Assembly (NCBI GenBank): GCA_037176705.1
Contig: CM073891.1
Span: 49,664,571 to 49,728,570 of the forward strand
Direction of reading: 5' to 3'
Length of the DNA: 64,000 bases
Source of the DNA: Molossus alvarezi
Lineage: Eukaryota; Chordata; Mammalia; Chiroptera; Molossidae
Within the stretch, counting starts at the first letter, position 1; the number at the start of each line of letters is the position of its first letter. Both the position numbers and the translations under genes were made by a program. Below the pieces are notes generated by a model that was given only the letters and a program-made list of their open reading frames with translations, did not search any database and was not told the DNA's origin. Below, piece after piece: positions 36,185-47,009 of this stretch.

Positions 36185-37325
36185 AAATAATTAATTAATA
36201 ATCAGCTGATTTTTGGCTAATTAACTCTCTCCTTGTCTCAAACATGAAACGCAATTTAAAAATTCTTTACCATAAAAGAATTTTGAAATCACAATAAAAA
36301 TTCAACTTCTACTCTAAAAATAAAAATTATTTAGAACATACAACAGTTTTCATTTATCATCACCACACTGGGGAAAATAATTCTCTTTTCTTTCAAATGA
36401 TTTATTTCTCCATTTTTCCTCAAGTTGTTTTGCAGAATTCTCATAGACCTTGATTCACGAATCACACTGTAATGTTATGGCCTTAGCTTTTATTGTAGGT
36501 TGATATAACAAATGATTGTATGAAGAATACTCTTCAATGTCTGCAAAACCACTATTCATTATACTAGTCAACATCTCAAATAATGATGCATATCATAAAT
36601 TCCTCCCAGAATTCAGTGCCAGGAAAAGTTTTCCTCTAATGAAGAACTGATATACTTCTTTTTTATCAGTCAACACAATATTTTTCCTTTTAACTTTAGC
36701 TGAGAGGAAGTTTAAAATGAAATTTAATGCTCACATAAAGAAACCAGCTTTTTCTAGTTTTCTAGCTGATATCCGGAGAGCATCTTTTCCTTTCTTTTAT
36801 GCGTTTTCTCGCTCTGTACTATTTTAATCATGTCTGTATGTCCATGTGTATGTCTGTTTACTGAAGTCTTCTTCAGAGTCTATTAGAATAAAAAGCTCAA
36901 TTAACAACAGCAATAAAAATGATAGTAATAGGTATTTGGTCAGCGTCTTATTTCATTTTTCCCCCCGTCCTTTTGAAAGTCACTTTACCATTCCACAAAA
37001 ATCCATGCATGTATGATTTGAAGAAACACATATTTTTGGTATTATTTTAATTTTAAGAATGTTGTATGAATTTTTCTTTTATCAATTATTTTCTTCTTTT
37101 TTTATACATTTAGTTCTAAGGAAGGAGATATAATAGAACTTAATTCTGGCTTGAAAAGCATAATTATTAAATTATTATGCTTCTATTTACTGTTTAATTA
37201 TATAATCCTGAGCCTGGTACCAATTAATACAAATGTCAGTGATGATCTTTCTTACACTTAGCTGCACTTAGAATGCCTTGAGTTTGCAACCTAGTTCAGA
37301 CTGATTTTATGACATTCTCTTTCAA
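36185..37325. other. Upstream flank with no recognised feature
   Basis: AT-rich unique sequence. No exon, repeat or RNA gene recognised. Confidence 0.45.
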
Positions 37326-37341
37326 TAGCAAACATACTTTT

Positions 37342-37546
37342 ACTTTTTTATTGCTTTTAGAGAGAGAGAAAGGGAGAGGGAGAGAGATAGAAACATCAAT
37401 GAGAAAGAACATCAATTGGCTGCCTCCTGCATGCCCCCACAAGGGACAGCCCACAACCTGGGCATGTGCCCTGATTAGGAATCAAACCGGCGACCTCTTG
37501 GTGCATGGGTCGACGCTCAACCACTGAGCCACACCGGCCAGGCAAC
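37342..37546 (-). mobile_element. Ves SINE, antisense, AATCAATAAA/AGCAATAAA-type tail
   Basis: The reverse strand starts GCCTGGCCGGTGTGGCTCAG and contains B box GGTTTGATTCCTAATCAGGG. A duplication AGCAAACATACTTT flanks it exactly (37327-37340 and 37547-37560). Confidence 0.96.
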
Positions 37547-37769
37547 AGCAAACATACTTTTTATGTGGTTTGTGCTTAAGCATCATTTTTTTTTCTAAAC
37601 AGAGTTTCCTAAGAATAGTGTGAAAAGTGTCAGATACAAATAAAAGAATATGAATTAAACCCAAAGTTACGGAAAGCTTACAGTTTGAGTATAGGCATGA
37701 GAATTTTAGAAGGGGATTAGATAACTAGCAAAAGCTACTTCTTTTTACAAGAAAGCACAAGATATTCTA

Positions 37770-38029
37770 ATTAGTTAAATCCCTTTCCATCTTCATGACT
37801 CATCTCAAATGTCATCTTCTTTTTTAACACTTTCCTAAGACTCTAGACAGTTGTCTATACCCATTTTTTGGATTTTTGTCACTATCTCTTCTTAGTGATT
37901 ATAATGGTATCTCCATATGGTTTGTTTAAAAATCAGCTTCCTTTCTGTTTGATAGGGTGTAATTATACCTTTTTTGCCAAATAATCAAAGGAGTCATCAT
38001 ATACTAAGTACTCAATAAAGGCTGTATTG
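37770..38029 (+). repeat. L2-like LINE 3' end, sense, ended by a SINE insertion
   Basis: CATGACTCATCTCAAATGTCATC, CACTTTCCTAAGACTC and the terminal AAGTACTCAATAAAGGCTG match the order of the L2 3' region (a 'cagctcaaatgtcacctcc' block, then a 'gtgctcaataaatg' end). The Ves SINE at 38030 inserted at its end. Confidence 0.5.
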
Positions 38030-38279
38030 TTTTCTTTGTTTTTTTATCTTCACCTGAGGACATTTTTGCACTTATCTTCAGATAGAGTGAGAGGGAGAGA
38101 GGAAGGAAGAGAGAGAGAAACATCGATGTGAGAGAGACATCGACTGGTTGCCACCCACACGACCCCAACCAGGGCAGGGACAAACTGCAACTGAGGTACA
38201 TGCCCTTAGAGGGAACCGAATCCGGGACTCTCTGGTCAGTGGGCCAATGCTCTAACTGCTGACCCAAACCAGCCAGAGC
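38030..38279 (-). mobile_element. Ves SINE, antisense, GAGGATT-type tail
   Basis: The reverse strand starts TGCTCTGGCTGGTTTGGGTCAG with B box GGATTCGGTTCCC, ending in a tail that reads AAAAATGTCCTCAGGTGAAGAT. Flanked by AATAAAGGCTGTATTG (38014-38029) and AATTAAGGCTGTTTTG (38280-38295). Confidence 0.95.
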
Positions 38280-38649
38280 AATTAAGGCTGTTTTGAAAGC
38301 TGAAATGTATGAAGGAACAAAGCAGACATTTGAGTGCAAACTGCAGAATAATGCAGATAATGAGGTGTCAGTCTGGATTTTAAATACTTTACTTTCTTGA
38401 AGTATTTGAAATACTTTACATTCAAGATGATTATAACATTTCTACTGATGGCATAAGATGGCAAGAATAAGAGTCCTAGGAAAAGTTTGAAAAATTGGGA
38501 AATAAATCTGAGTCTTATTAAACCAACATCAAATCACCATAGCAATGCAAAATCACCTGTAAAATATCACATAACTCCCAGGACCAAAAAGTTTGAACTG
38601 AATCTGCCTGAATGCATTAGCATAGTGAGCGTAAAAGTGTGCAAATCAC

Positions 38650-38903
38650 GCCCTGGCCGGTTTGGCTCAGCGGTTAGAGCGTCGGCCTGCGGTCCTGAGA
38701 GACCCGGGTTCGGTTCCCGCTAAGGGCATGTACCTCGGTTGCAGTTTGTCCCCGGCCCTGGTCGGTTGTGCGGGTGGCAGCCACTCGATGTGTCCCTTTC
38801 ACATTGATGTTTCTCTCTCTCTCTCTGTTCCTTTCTCTCCCCCACACTCTACCTGAACAAAAAATGGAAAAATGTCCTCGGGTGAGGATTAAAAAAAAAA
38901 AAA
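38650..38903 (+). mobile_element. Ves SINE, sense, full length, young-looking
   Basis: A near-consensus copy: GCCCTGGCCGGTTTGGCTCAG, B box GGGTTCGGTTCCCGC, CT-rich middle, then AAAAATGTCCTCGGGTGAGG and A17. A perfect 17-base target duplication AAAAGTGTGCAAATCAC lies at 38633-38649 and 38904-38920 (its A-rich start overlaps the tail). Confidence 0.97.
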
Positions 38904-39264
38904 AAAAGTGTGCAAATCACAAGGAGGTGGAACAGCCATGAAGACCCCAAGAAAAAAGATGTAATGCCAACATGTGGCCATGCACAGCACTTAAATCTCC
39001 CCTGGATGTTCATCTCCTGAAAAGGGGTGCTTGTCCCTTTGTAGGTGCATCGGGCTATGCCCTCAGCATCACACCCTTCAACATCCAAGTATGTATACTC
39101 CTACCTTCCCTTTTTCTGGGTCCAAGCAGTTTGCTTATTAAGAGAGAATGTGATTGTCATAAAAATATGACCATTATGAGTTTTGTGACATTTAACTTTC
39201 TTATTTTACTTTAATAATAAATATTCTGCTTGATTACACAGTGATAACACATATTGGTTTTTAT

Positions 39265-39420
39265 TGTCCACAATAAGCCACATGCTAAACTTAACACTCT
39301 TGTATGTGATAACTTTAATACTTGCAACAGTACCCTGCAAGACAAGAGTGTTTTTTCCATTTTACTGATGATAAAACTGAGTCCTGGGCAAATTAAGTAA
39401 TTTGATGTCTGACAACATAG
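39265..39420 (-). repeat. MIR SINE, antisense
   Basis: ATGCTAAACTTAACACTCTTGTATGTGATAACTTTAATACTTGCAACAGTACCC, TTTCCATTTTACTGATGATAAAACTGAG and GGGCAAATTAAGTAATTTG follow the reverse-complement MIR core in order. Confidence 0.75.
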
Positions 39421-39628
39421 GCTTACATTGCATTTTTAAACTTTTTCTCTATACAGTTACAACCCAGTTGGACTTATATTGATATATCCAGTCATATAAC
39501 CTGATGACAATATCAGAGATAAAAAAATGTTTATGTTTATTTAAAATTCAATTACATTATGAATCTAGACAAACATACTACCAGCATTGCCTTTCTCTCA
39601 AATACATTTATAAAAATGACAGCATCTT

Positions 39629-39856
39629 GATCCTAGCTAGGTGTTTCAGTTATTTGGAGCATCGTCCAGTACACCAAAGTGTTGCAGGTTTGATTCCCGG
39701 TCAGGACACATACCTAGGATGTAGTTTTCATCCCCTGTCAGGGTGCATACAGGAGGCAACTGATCAATGTTTCCACATTGATGTTTGTCTCTTTCTCTTT
39801 CCTCCTTCCACCCTCTCTAAAATCAATAAAAACATGTACTTTGGTGAGGATTAGAC
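39629..39856 (+). mobile_element. Ves SINE, sense, diverged
   Basis: ATCCTAGCTAGGTGTTTCAG head, B box GGTTTGATTCCCGGTCAGG, tail AATCAATAAAAACATGTACTTTGGTGAGGATTA. Flanked by AAATGACAGCATCTT (39614-39628) and AAATGATAGCATCTT (39857-39871). Confidence 0.95.
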
Positions 39857-40029
39857 AAATGATAGCATCTTTTACTAAAAAAACTGCAATGATAATGAGA
39901 CACTATTTTATGACACCTTTTTGCACACAAGGGAATAGCTGTATTATATGAAAGCCAGCTTCTGGCCTTTGAAGAGTACCTCTAGGCTCTGAGTTCTTGG
40001 ACATCAATAATCAAAGGCCAAGACTTGCA

Positions 40030-40365
40030 GTGCCCATTGCCTGGCATGCTCTTTCCCCAAATAGCTGCAGTGTCCTTCCCTCAGCTCCTTCATGGATTCA
40101 CTCCAAGGTCACATTCTCAATGAGGTTGCATTCTCCCTGACTGCAATTCTTATTTCTGTTCTTGAACTATGATCTATTTTTCTTCAGAGCCCTTATTACC
40201 ACTTGACATGCACATTTTACTTATATGGATTCTGTTTGTCTTTGCCCTTTAGAAAGGAAATCCTCATGACTAGTCTGTTTTATTCTATATGCCCAGCACC
40301 TGGGATAGTACCTGGTACATGGTAGGTGTTACTAAATATTTTCAAAATTAATGAATTTTAACACA
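40030..40365 (+). repeat. L2 LINE 3' end, sense
   Basis: CTGGCATGCTCTTTCCCC, CTCCTTCATGGATTCACTCCAAGG, GCCCTTATTACCACTTGACATG, and terminal CCCAGCACCTGGGATAGTACCTGGTACATGGTAGGTG lie in L2 order. This is the clearest L2 copy in the window. Confidence 0.7.
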
Positions 40366-40369
40366 TCTA

Positions 40370-42416
40370 GAAGTATAGCTATGGAAAACTAGTGAATTCA
40401 TTATTTATTCATTCTGAAACAAATAATTTTCTCTGTGGCATACAAAAAACATACAATCATTTGCAATAGGGCTATGACAAAGATGTGGTATCAGTTTTAT
40501 AAGTATATTATTATTACCTTGAATTTACAGATGAATAATTAAACACAAGTGCACTTGAGCAAATACTCACTGATGATAATTATTTTTGTCCTTTATTTAA
40601 AAGTAACTCCTCTGGTAGTGAAAAAAGAATCTATTCTCAGATTTCCCTATAAGATATAAGAGCAGTTGGAAAATAGGCTATTTGTATTAAGGTATTAAGA
40701 ATCTATGGCAAATATATTTTAAAAGCCTTTTTTCAAGATCTGATTCTTTTTCAGGTTTGAATGACACTGTTATTTTTTGGTCTGATTAAAACAGCACAGC
40801 AGAAGGCTAAACCCAAGTTATGCCACTGAGACTAGGAAAGAAATTGTGTAGACTCATTGCCTCTGAGTCATGCAAGGCAGGATGACAAATGGACGATGAG
40901 ATACATAATGACACGGCAGTCTCTGGCTTTGGAGAGAGGTCCATAAATATTTTGCACATGCTTGGAATACATGGACGTCCAGTTGACAAGCTCTCCAAGA
41001 AAATTCTAAAATTAGATACCAGATCTAAACTGGTATCAGGAATTTAATAAAAAGGGATGTCCTCTGAGTCTTTTAGGTCATCAGACAAAGTAGTCTTCAT
41101 TGTGTTTTATTTAGCATTGCCTTGCAAGACATTTTTGGAAAAATACAGTACAAAGAACTGAACATTAAGGCAGTGATTCTCTTTTTGCCCATATTGCAAT
41201 CAGTTTGAATAACAGCAAATATGCGATTCATGTTAATTGTGCCAAAACAGCAGCAGCATGAATGCTAAATTATTCACCATGTTCACAAACTGTCAAATGG
41301 GGCAAATAGCCAACTATTCGAAATAATTGCAAAGAAGATTGGCACAGCTGTAATGTTTTCAGTGTGTATTCCACATCCTCCTGAAACCAATATTCAATGT
41401 AGTGAAACGAATGTCCCTCTTTGATAGTCTCAGATGAGAACTTTTATTTCATGCATATGTATTTCTATAAAAAAACGAATTAATTCATTTGTACTATAAC
41501 TTCCTCCTCTCTGATAATTTAAAAACACCAAAATATTTTCAGGTTAGGGAAAATTAGGAATAAAAAGTGAATACTCAAATACATGATGATGATGTGTAGA
41601 GATGTACTTTGTCTCCTATCATTGAAAAGGGAACAAAGTCATTATTTCTGAACGGTAGGCCTCTGTATTTTTATGGTAATAAATATAATTGTAAAAATTC
41701 AAGTATGTAAGAAACCTCTGCTTCCAATCTGAAGTTTATGTTGTAATATTGCTTACTAGTTGTATCAGGTGCTACAGTGTTTAAGTGGGATACTATGCCC
41801 AGGAAGAGGGATAGAGGGGGGGGAGGGAAGCAGAGAAGAAATGATGTATAGAATAAGGCTAAAGACAAAAACACGCAAGGTTTAGAATTTTATTTAAAAA
41901 CTGTTTCCCCCTGGGATCTGAGATCTATCTTTTATTCATGTTATATACCCATTCTTCTTGTAAGTAACAACAGAATTTTTAATAAACTCACACTTAATTT
42001 GTGATTTTGAATACAGCTTCTAATTTCCATACTTAGTAATAGTCCATTACTATTACTTCAAACCAGTCTTCAGTATGAAGAGTGTGAACTTTTCTGAATG
42101 AATGCTGAAGATACGTAGAGATAAAAGGAAAGTTCTATAGCTATCGTTTCCACTAAAGCACTTATAAAGCTAGACATGGAACTTCAATAGCCTAAGGATG
42201 TCAATAGCATAAGGTTCCTCCAGATGATGTGATTCTCTACAGTATTACTAATACAATCTAGTTATTGCTGCCAAAATTAATTTTTATATCTCTGAGAAAC
42301 CTCTGAAGATAAGAAGATTTATGGCAAGAGAAAACAACTCTTATCATTCTGATACTTAGGTTCTATGTTATTCAATGATAAAGTGATCAAACAAAATAAA
42401 CTGAAATATGTAAAGA
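40370..42416. other. Upstream flank with no recognised feature
   Basis: AT-rich unique sequence with a short (G)n run at 41816-41824. No exon, RNA gene or repeat recognised. Confidence 0.45.
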
Positions 42417-42428
42417 AAGTTAGATTCA

Positions 42429-42528
42429 GCCCTGGCCGGTTTGGCTCAGTGGTTGGAGCGTTGGCCTGTGGACCAGAGAGTCTCAGGTTCGGCCCCCGCT
42501 AGGGGCATGTACAAAAAAAAAAAAAAGT
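42429..42528 (+). mobile_element. Head-only short Ves-derived SINE (tRNA part plus poly-A)
   Basis: GCCCTGGCCGGTTTGGCTCAG through the B box AGGTTCGGCCCCC to GGGGCATGTAC, then A14 directly. The whole non-tRNA middle and the tail of normal Ves are missing. A perfect 12-base duplication AAGTTAGATTCA at 42417-42428 and 42529-42540 shows it was retroposed in this short form. Confidence 0.93.
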
Positions 42529-43102
42529 AAGTTAGATTCAAGTTTTATATCTGTGACACTAACCATAGCCTCTAAACTAGGAATATAACATCGTATTTCC
42601 AGTCTTATACTTATGGATAAAGTGGAAGGACATATAGCCAATGATAAATATTTAGATGCAAACCCAGTCACCAAGACTTTTCTTATACACATCAGAAGAA
42701 AATATGGAGGACTGGACACATAAGAATAGATTCAAAAAGGACATCCCATCAGTTGTACTATAATGAGCAGATAAGTTGAATGACAACAAAATTAAAATCT
42801 CATATCGCCACAAGTAGTTTGTGATTGAGAAGCTTGGAAATGATAGTTCTTGACAAAGCAATCTACAATTAATTTTGTTTCCAAATTTAATATTAACTGT
42901 GAGCATAGGACAGATTTCCCCAAAAACTAACATACAAATTTCACACAAGCAACTGTTATTTTTTTTTAAAAATATATTATATTTAGTTTCAGTGTAGAAA
43001 GGTTTATTGGTTCCAAACTAACATTTTCAGCCTTCTTCGTTTATTGATTAACTTGTTCGTTAAGCACATAATTCCTACCACGTTTGACACCTGTGCTAAG
43101 GC

Positions 43103-43215
43103 AATGGTTCTCAAAACTGGCTGTGCATCAGTATCACGAGGATGTTTGTTCGACTTGCAGATAGGTAGGAATCATTGTGGACTTTCTGATTCAGGATCCA
43201 AAGGTGTAAAGCGTA
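43103..43215 (+). mobile_element. MER5A-like hAT MITE, sense, diverged
   Basis: ATGGTTCTCAAAACTGGCTGTGCATCAGTATCACGAGGATG, then CTTTCTGATTCAGGATCC, matches the MER5A left end and middle. The right terminus is not visible. Confidence 0.6.
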
Positions 43216-43586
43216 ATCATCTGTGTTCTCAATGAGTTTCTCAGATGACTATTACACCAGAGACGCACAATAAATCAACTGAAAATGGTTCTGAATGTAA
43301 CATCTCCTTATCATAACAGAACCTTGACACATGACACAACAAATATTTTACAGCAGAATCTCTCAGCATGGCAACCTAGGAAGCAGGTGTAGACTGAGAA
43401 GAAATTGGCACTTTCATTAAAAGGTTGACTAAAGACAGGGAAAGGAAGGGGTTGAGCTGACGGTAGAAAAAACATTATAGGTCATAGTTATAGCAAGCTT
43501 CATTTACTTAATATTTTCAGAAATGGATTAGGAAGAAAAACTATTAGAGTATTAAGACTGGTTTGTCACCATTCTCTATAGAGAAA

Positions 43587-43618
43587 TGTGTGTGTGTGTG
43601 TGTGTGTGTGCGTGTGCG
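43587..43618 (+). repeat. (TG)n microsatellite
   Basis: TG run passing into CGTGTGCGCACGTGC. Confidence 0.95.
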
Positions 43619-43619
43619 C

Positions 43620-44930
43620 ACGTGCACATGTACACTTGTCCAACATGTTACCTTGTTCTGAAAACTGTTCTTTTTGTGATTAATACAGAGGTTAACCCAC
43701 TGACAGACCTCAAATCTCACTAGTGATCTGTTTCCAAATATTCTGATTCTTTTATATTCTAGAGAAAAATAAACTCATTTGATGGGATTACATAACATTA
43801 TATCACAAAAATAAAAATTAGGTTATTTATATTTCAAGATTCAACTCAATCTATAGTGTGTTTCTATATATAAGGGTTTGCCAGTTAAAATGGAGATTTA
43901 AAAAACCATACAACACAGGTTCTGTGGGGCAGTACTTTTTAATCTACGTGAAAAGCTAAGGCTTCAACATATGAAACCAATATGGGGAATAAAGATAATA
44001 AAATTAACATGACATCTAGAGAATTTCAGATATCATGAACTTTAGGAAAGATAAGATGATATCATAGTTTTGAAATAAAATAGAAATCCTATCTTAACTG
44101 AACCCAGTTGCAGGGTTCACCAGAAAAAAACCTTGAGATTTGTATTACTACTTCTATTGAAATATGTATCCAGGTATATGCAAGACTAATTAAAAAAATA
44201 AAATGTTGTCAAAAGCAAGGACCAATATGTGAATAAAAGTAGATGACCAGGAAATATCTTAAAAGGCTTCTATACAAATACATAAATATATGAACGGATC
44301 ATAGAATAATTTACAACTGTACATTTTTCAGATGCTAAGCATAAACAAATTAGATTACCATTTTCTCACGCACTTTTCTCCATCTTTAACTCATTCATTT
44401 GAAAGCAACATTTACTTTCTGTTCTTTATGTTCTATTCACAATAATTTAAAGGTGACTAACTTATACCCAAGGATAGAGGAGAGTATAAAAGTCACTTAT
44501 GTAAAAGATGATGCTCCTAAATAAGTTTTTCACATTTTCTCAGTTCGAAAGTTTAACTTTAAGGACATGGGCTCTGCATACAATTAAAGGTTGCTATTTT
44601 GTGAATTATAGAAAAAAATAAAATTAAGTATTGCAGTACTAATTGTATTCTCTACATGACACAAAGAAATTTAAGGTGTTTTTTACAACTTCCCCACATT
44701 CTACAGATTAAATTATTTATAAGAAATTGTCTGGTAAATATACCAAAGAGTAAAAGGTCACTTAATCTTTTACTCTATTTAGGTTTTAGAAAACAAACAA
44801 CAGCATGATGAATGAGCATTGACACAGAACTAAAACATTCCCATGAAAATATACAGTAAGAACTATATGCACGCACTCCATTAAACAGACAAAGTCCATT
44901 CCAGTCTAGTTTCTTCTTAGGCAGTGTGAG
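43620..44930. other. Upstream flank with no recognised feature
   Basis: AT-rich unique sequence. No exon or repeat recognised. Confidence 0.45.
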
Positions 44931-44935
44931 TATTG

Positions 44936-44958
44936 TGAGAGATAGAGAGGGAGAGGGA

Positions 44959-45018
<60 letters not shown>

Positions 45019-45019
45019 T
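44936..45019 (+). repeat. (GA)n / (GGGAGA)n purine tract
   Basis: Imperfect GAGAGG-type units pass into a long perfect GA run of about 36 bases, then GAAAGAGAGAGAGA. No Ves head or tail is attached, so it is not a SINE remnant that I can identify. Confidence 0.9.
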
Positions 45020-45578
45020 TGATTTAGGACACCTTGCTCATCTTTTCAAGTGCCACTAAAGAAATAAGTAGCGTCTGTTTCCACATCACCCACTGGGAGG
45101 TAGATGTGATGCCATGCTTATTCATTTGTCACTCTCCAGTCGAATAATGCCTCCCTTAATACACAGACCTTTTCCCCAACAGCTGGTAACAGCTCAAGTA
45201 GAAGTTAATTGAGTCATTGAGGTCCCTTGAATCAGTGAATGTTTGGGGATTGTGAGCCATCAATGCTACATGTAATAAGGTAATATAGTTTAATTCTTAT
45301 TATAAAAATAAGATGAGCCTACTTTATATTCTACTCAGGAATATGTACTGGGACTCTAAGTCATCAGAAGGAAGATGGGGAATAGGAGAATCAGGAAGTA
45401 TAGAATAAGAATAGATTTCTTGTAGCCCTTATAGAAAATATTTGAAATAGTACCTACTGTGTTTCACAGAAAAAAATGGAATTAATTTGTTTGATTTATA
45501 GTTAATCAGTGACTTCTAATATTTGTATATCTTATTCACAGTTTCAGATTTAATATAATTCTAGAAAATCATCATACA

Positions 45579-45680
45579 GCCCTGACAGGTTTTGCTCAGT
45601 GGTTGGAGCGTCAGCCTGCAGATCAGGGAGGCCCTGGTTCGGTTCCCACTAGGGTCATGTACCAAAAAAAAAAAAGAAAA
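45579..45680 (+). mobile_element. Head-only short Ves-derived SINE (second copy)
   Basis: GCCCTGACAGGTTTTGCTCAG through the B box TGGTTCGGTTCCC to GGGTCATGTACC, then an A-rich tail. As in the copy at 42429, the element stops at CATGTAC(C). A 16-base duplication (one mismatch) AGAAAATCATCATACA at 45563-45578 and AGAAAATCATTATACA at 45681-45696 marks it as an independent insertion. Confidence 0.92.
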
Positions 45681-45926
45681 AGAAAATCATTATACATATA
45701 ATAAAGGAAAAATGAACTATGATCAGAAGGTCTGAGTTTGTGGTCATAGCTCTGAATATAAAAAGCACATAATTAAATAAACATTTTATCATATCTCACA
45801 CATTATGTTTGATCTCAATATGCTATAGATTTTTATTCTAGGAAACAAGAGTAATACATCCAGAGTTGTGGTAAGAAATGAAAAATCCCCTAATAAATAT
45901 ATCTATGCAGAAAAGCAAGTTCATCC

Positions 45927-46101
45927 CCCACCCTTTTTAAAAATTCTCACTGAGGGCAGCTTAGAAAGAGCAAAGGAGAAAAAGAGAGAAACATCAGTTG
46001 GGTGCCTTCCCATAACCCAGGCATATGCCCTGACTTGGAATCCAACCAGCAGCCTTTCAGTGCACAGAATGATGCTCAACCAGCTGAGACACTCCGGCAG
46101 G
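45927..46101 (-). mobile_element. Ves SINE, antisense, old and degraded
   Basis: The reverse strand starts CCTGCCGGAGTGTCTCAGCTGG with B box GGATTCCAAGTCAGGGCATATG, followed by a degraded CT-rich part. Diverged from the other copies. An 87-codon open frame (45868-46131) runs through it and is not a gene. Confidence 0.85.
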
Positions 46102-46229
46102 AGAAGTTTATTCCTTTGGCATGACCCATAAGAGAGTAAGAAAGCAGGTTTTTAAGGGTTGTTGTTCTACCATTAGTGTAATGTCCCTTTCACAACCAGC
46201 AAACAATGAATGCAGAAGATGAGTCAGGG

Positions 46230-46676
46230 CTTCCTTTAGCCCAAGTGCCCATTGGTAGATGAGTGGATAAAAAAGCTGTGGTACATTTACACAATGAAAT
46301 ACTATGCAGCTATAAAAAGGAAGAACCTCTTACCTTTTTCAACAGCATGGATAGAGCTGGAGAGCATAATGCAAAGCAAAATAAGCCAGTCAGAGAAAGA
46401 CAAATGCCATATGATTTTACTTATATGTGGAATCTAATGAACAAAATAGAAACAGAGTCATAGATGCATGGTACAGACTGACAGACATCAGAGGGGAGGT
46501 GGGGAGGGCTGGATGGGATGAAAGAAGGCAAACAGAATAGCCAGAGAACATGTATGCATACCCATGCACACAGACAACAATGTGGTTGTGGACAGAAGGA
46601 GGGAAGAGCAGGGTCTGGGTGATGGGGCACAAAGGGGGAAAATGGGGAACATTTGTAATAATGTCAACAATAAAAA
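46230..46676 (+). mobile_element. L1 LINE 3' end, sense, 5'-truncated, with the end of ORF2
   Basis: Reading frame 46252-46437 encodes the C-terminal end of L1 ORF2 (VDEWIKKLWYIYTMKYYAA, stop after LLICGI). The 3' UTR follows with GGAGGTGGGGAGGG, GGGGAACATTTGTAATAATGTCAACAATAAAA and an A-rich end. It shares most of this sequence with the antisense copy at 59022-59900. It is non-functional, being severely truncated. Confidence 0.92.
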
Positions 46677-46682
46677 AATCTA

Positions 46683-46802
46683 AATGTCTGATTCCTACTT
46701 ACTAAGTCAGAAACTCTGAAAGTAAGGTTCAGGAATCCCTACTGTGAACCAGCCCCACAGGTGATTCTAATGCCTATTCAAGTTTGAGAATCAGTGCTCT
46801 GT
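46683..46802 (-). mobile_element. MER5A-like hAT MITE fragment, antisense
   Basis: CTTACTAAGTCAGAAACTCTG, then CCCCACAGGTGATTCTAATG and CAAGTTTGAGAATCAGTGC match the reverse complement of MER5A. The L1 at 46230 lies directly against its left end. Confidence 0.75.
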
Positions 46803-46969
46803 GACACTTAGAAAATTTAAAAAATTGAGTGTACAAGTCATAGTTTCTGGAAATCCAGGCTTACATCCACGAGGATTTACATTTTTTCCATCTGTATAAA
46901 CATCATCTAGCACTTCAGTTTTTAACCTTTCTTATTTTAAAATACAGAGAAAACAGAATCTCTCCCCTC

Positions 46970-47003
46970 AAAAAAAAAAAAAAGAGAGAGAGAGAGAGAG
47001 AGA
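46970..47003 (+). repeat. A13-(GA)n purine tract
   Basis: Poly-A passing into (AG)10. Confidence 0.9.
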
Positions 47004-47009
47004 AACAAG

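Noticed and set aside
38004..38339. Ves-containing minus-strand frames with LGQQLEHWP-type and similar peptides (also near 30101, 38662, 53337, 55181, 56880, 57124)
   Set aside because: All are translations of the tRNA-derived SINE head and occur wherever Ves copies lie, so they are not gene products.
44936..45019. GA-rich tract as a possible SINE remnant
   Set aside because: It has no Ves head, B box or tail next to it and is better treated as simple sequence.
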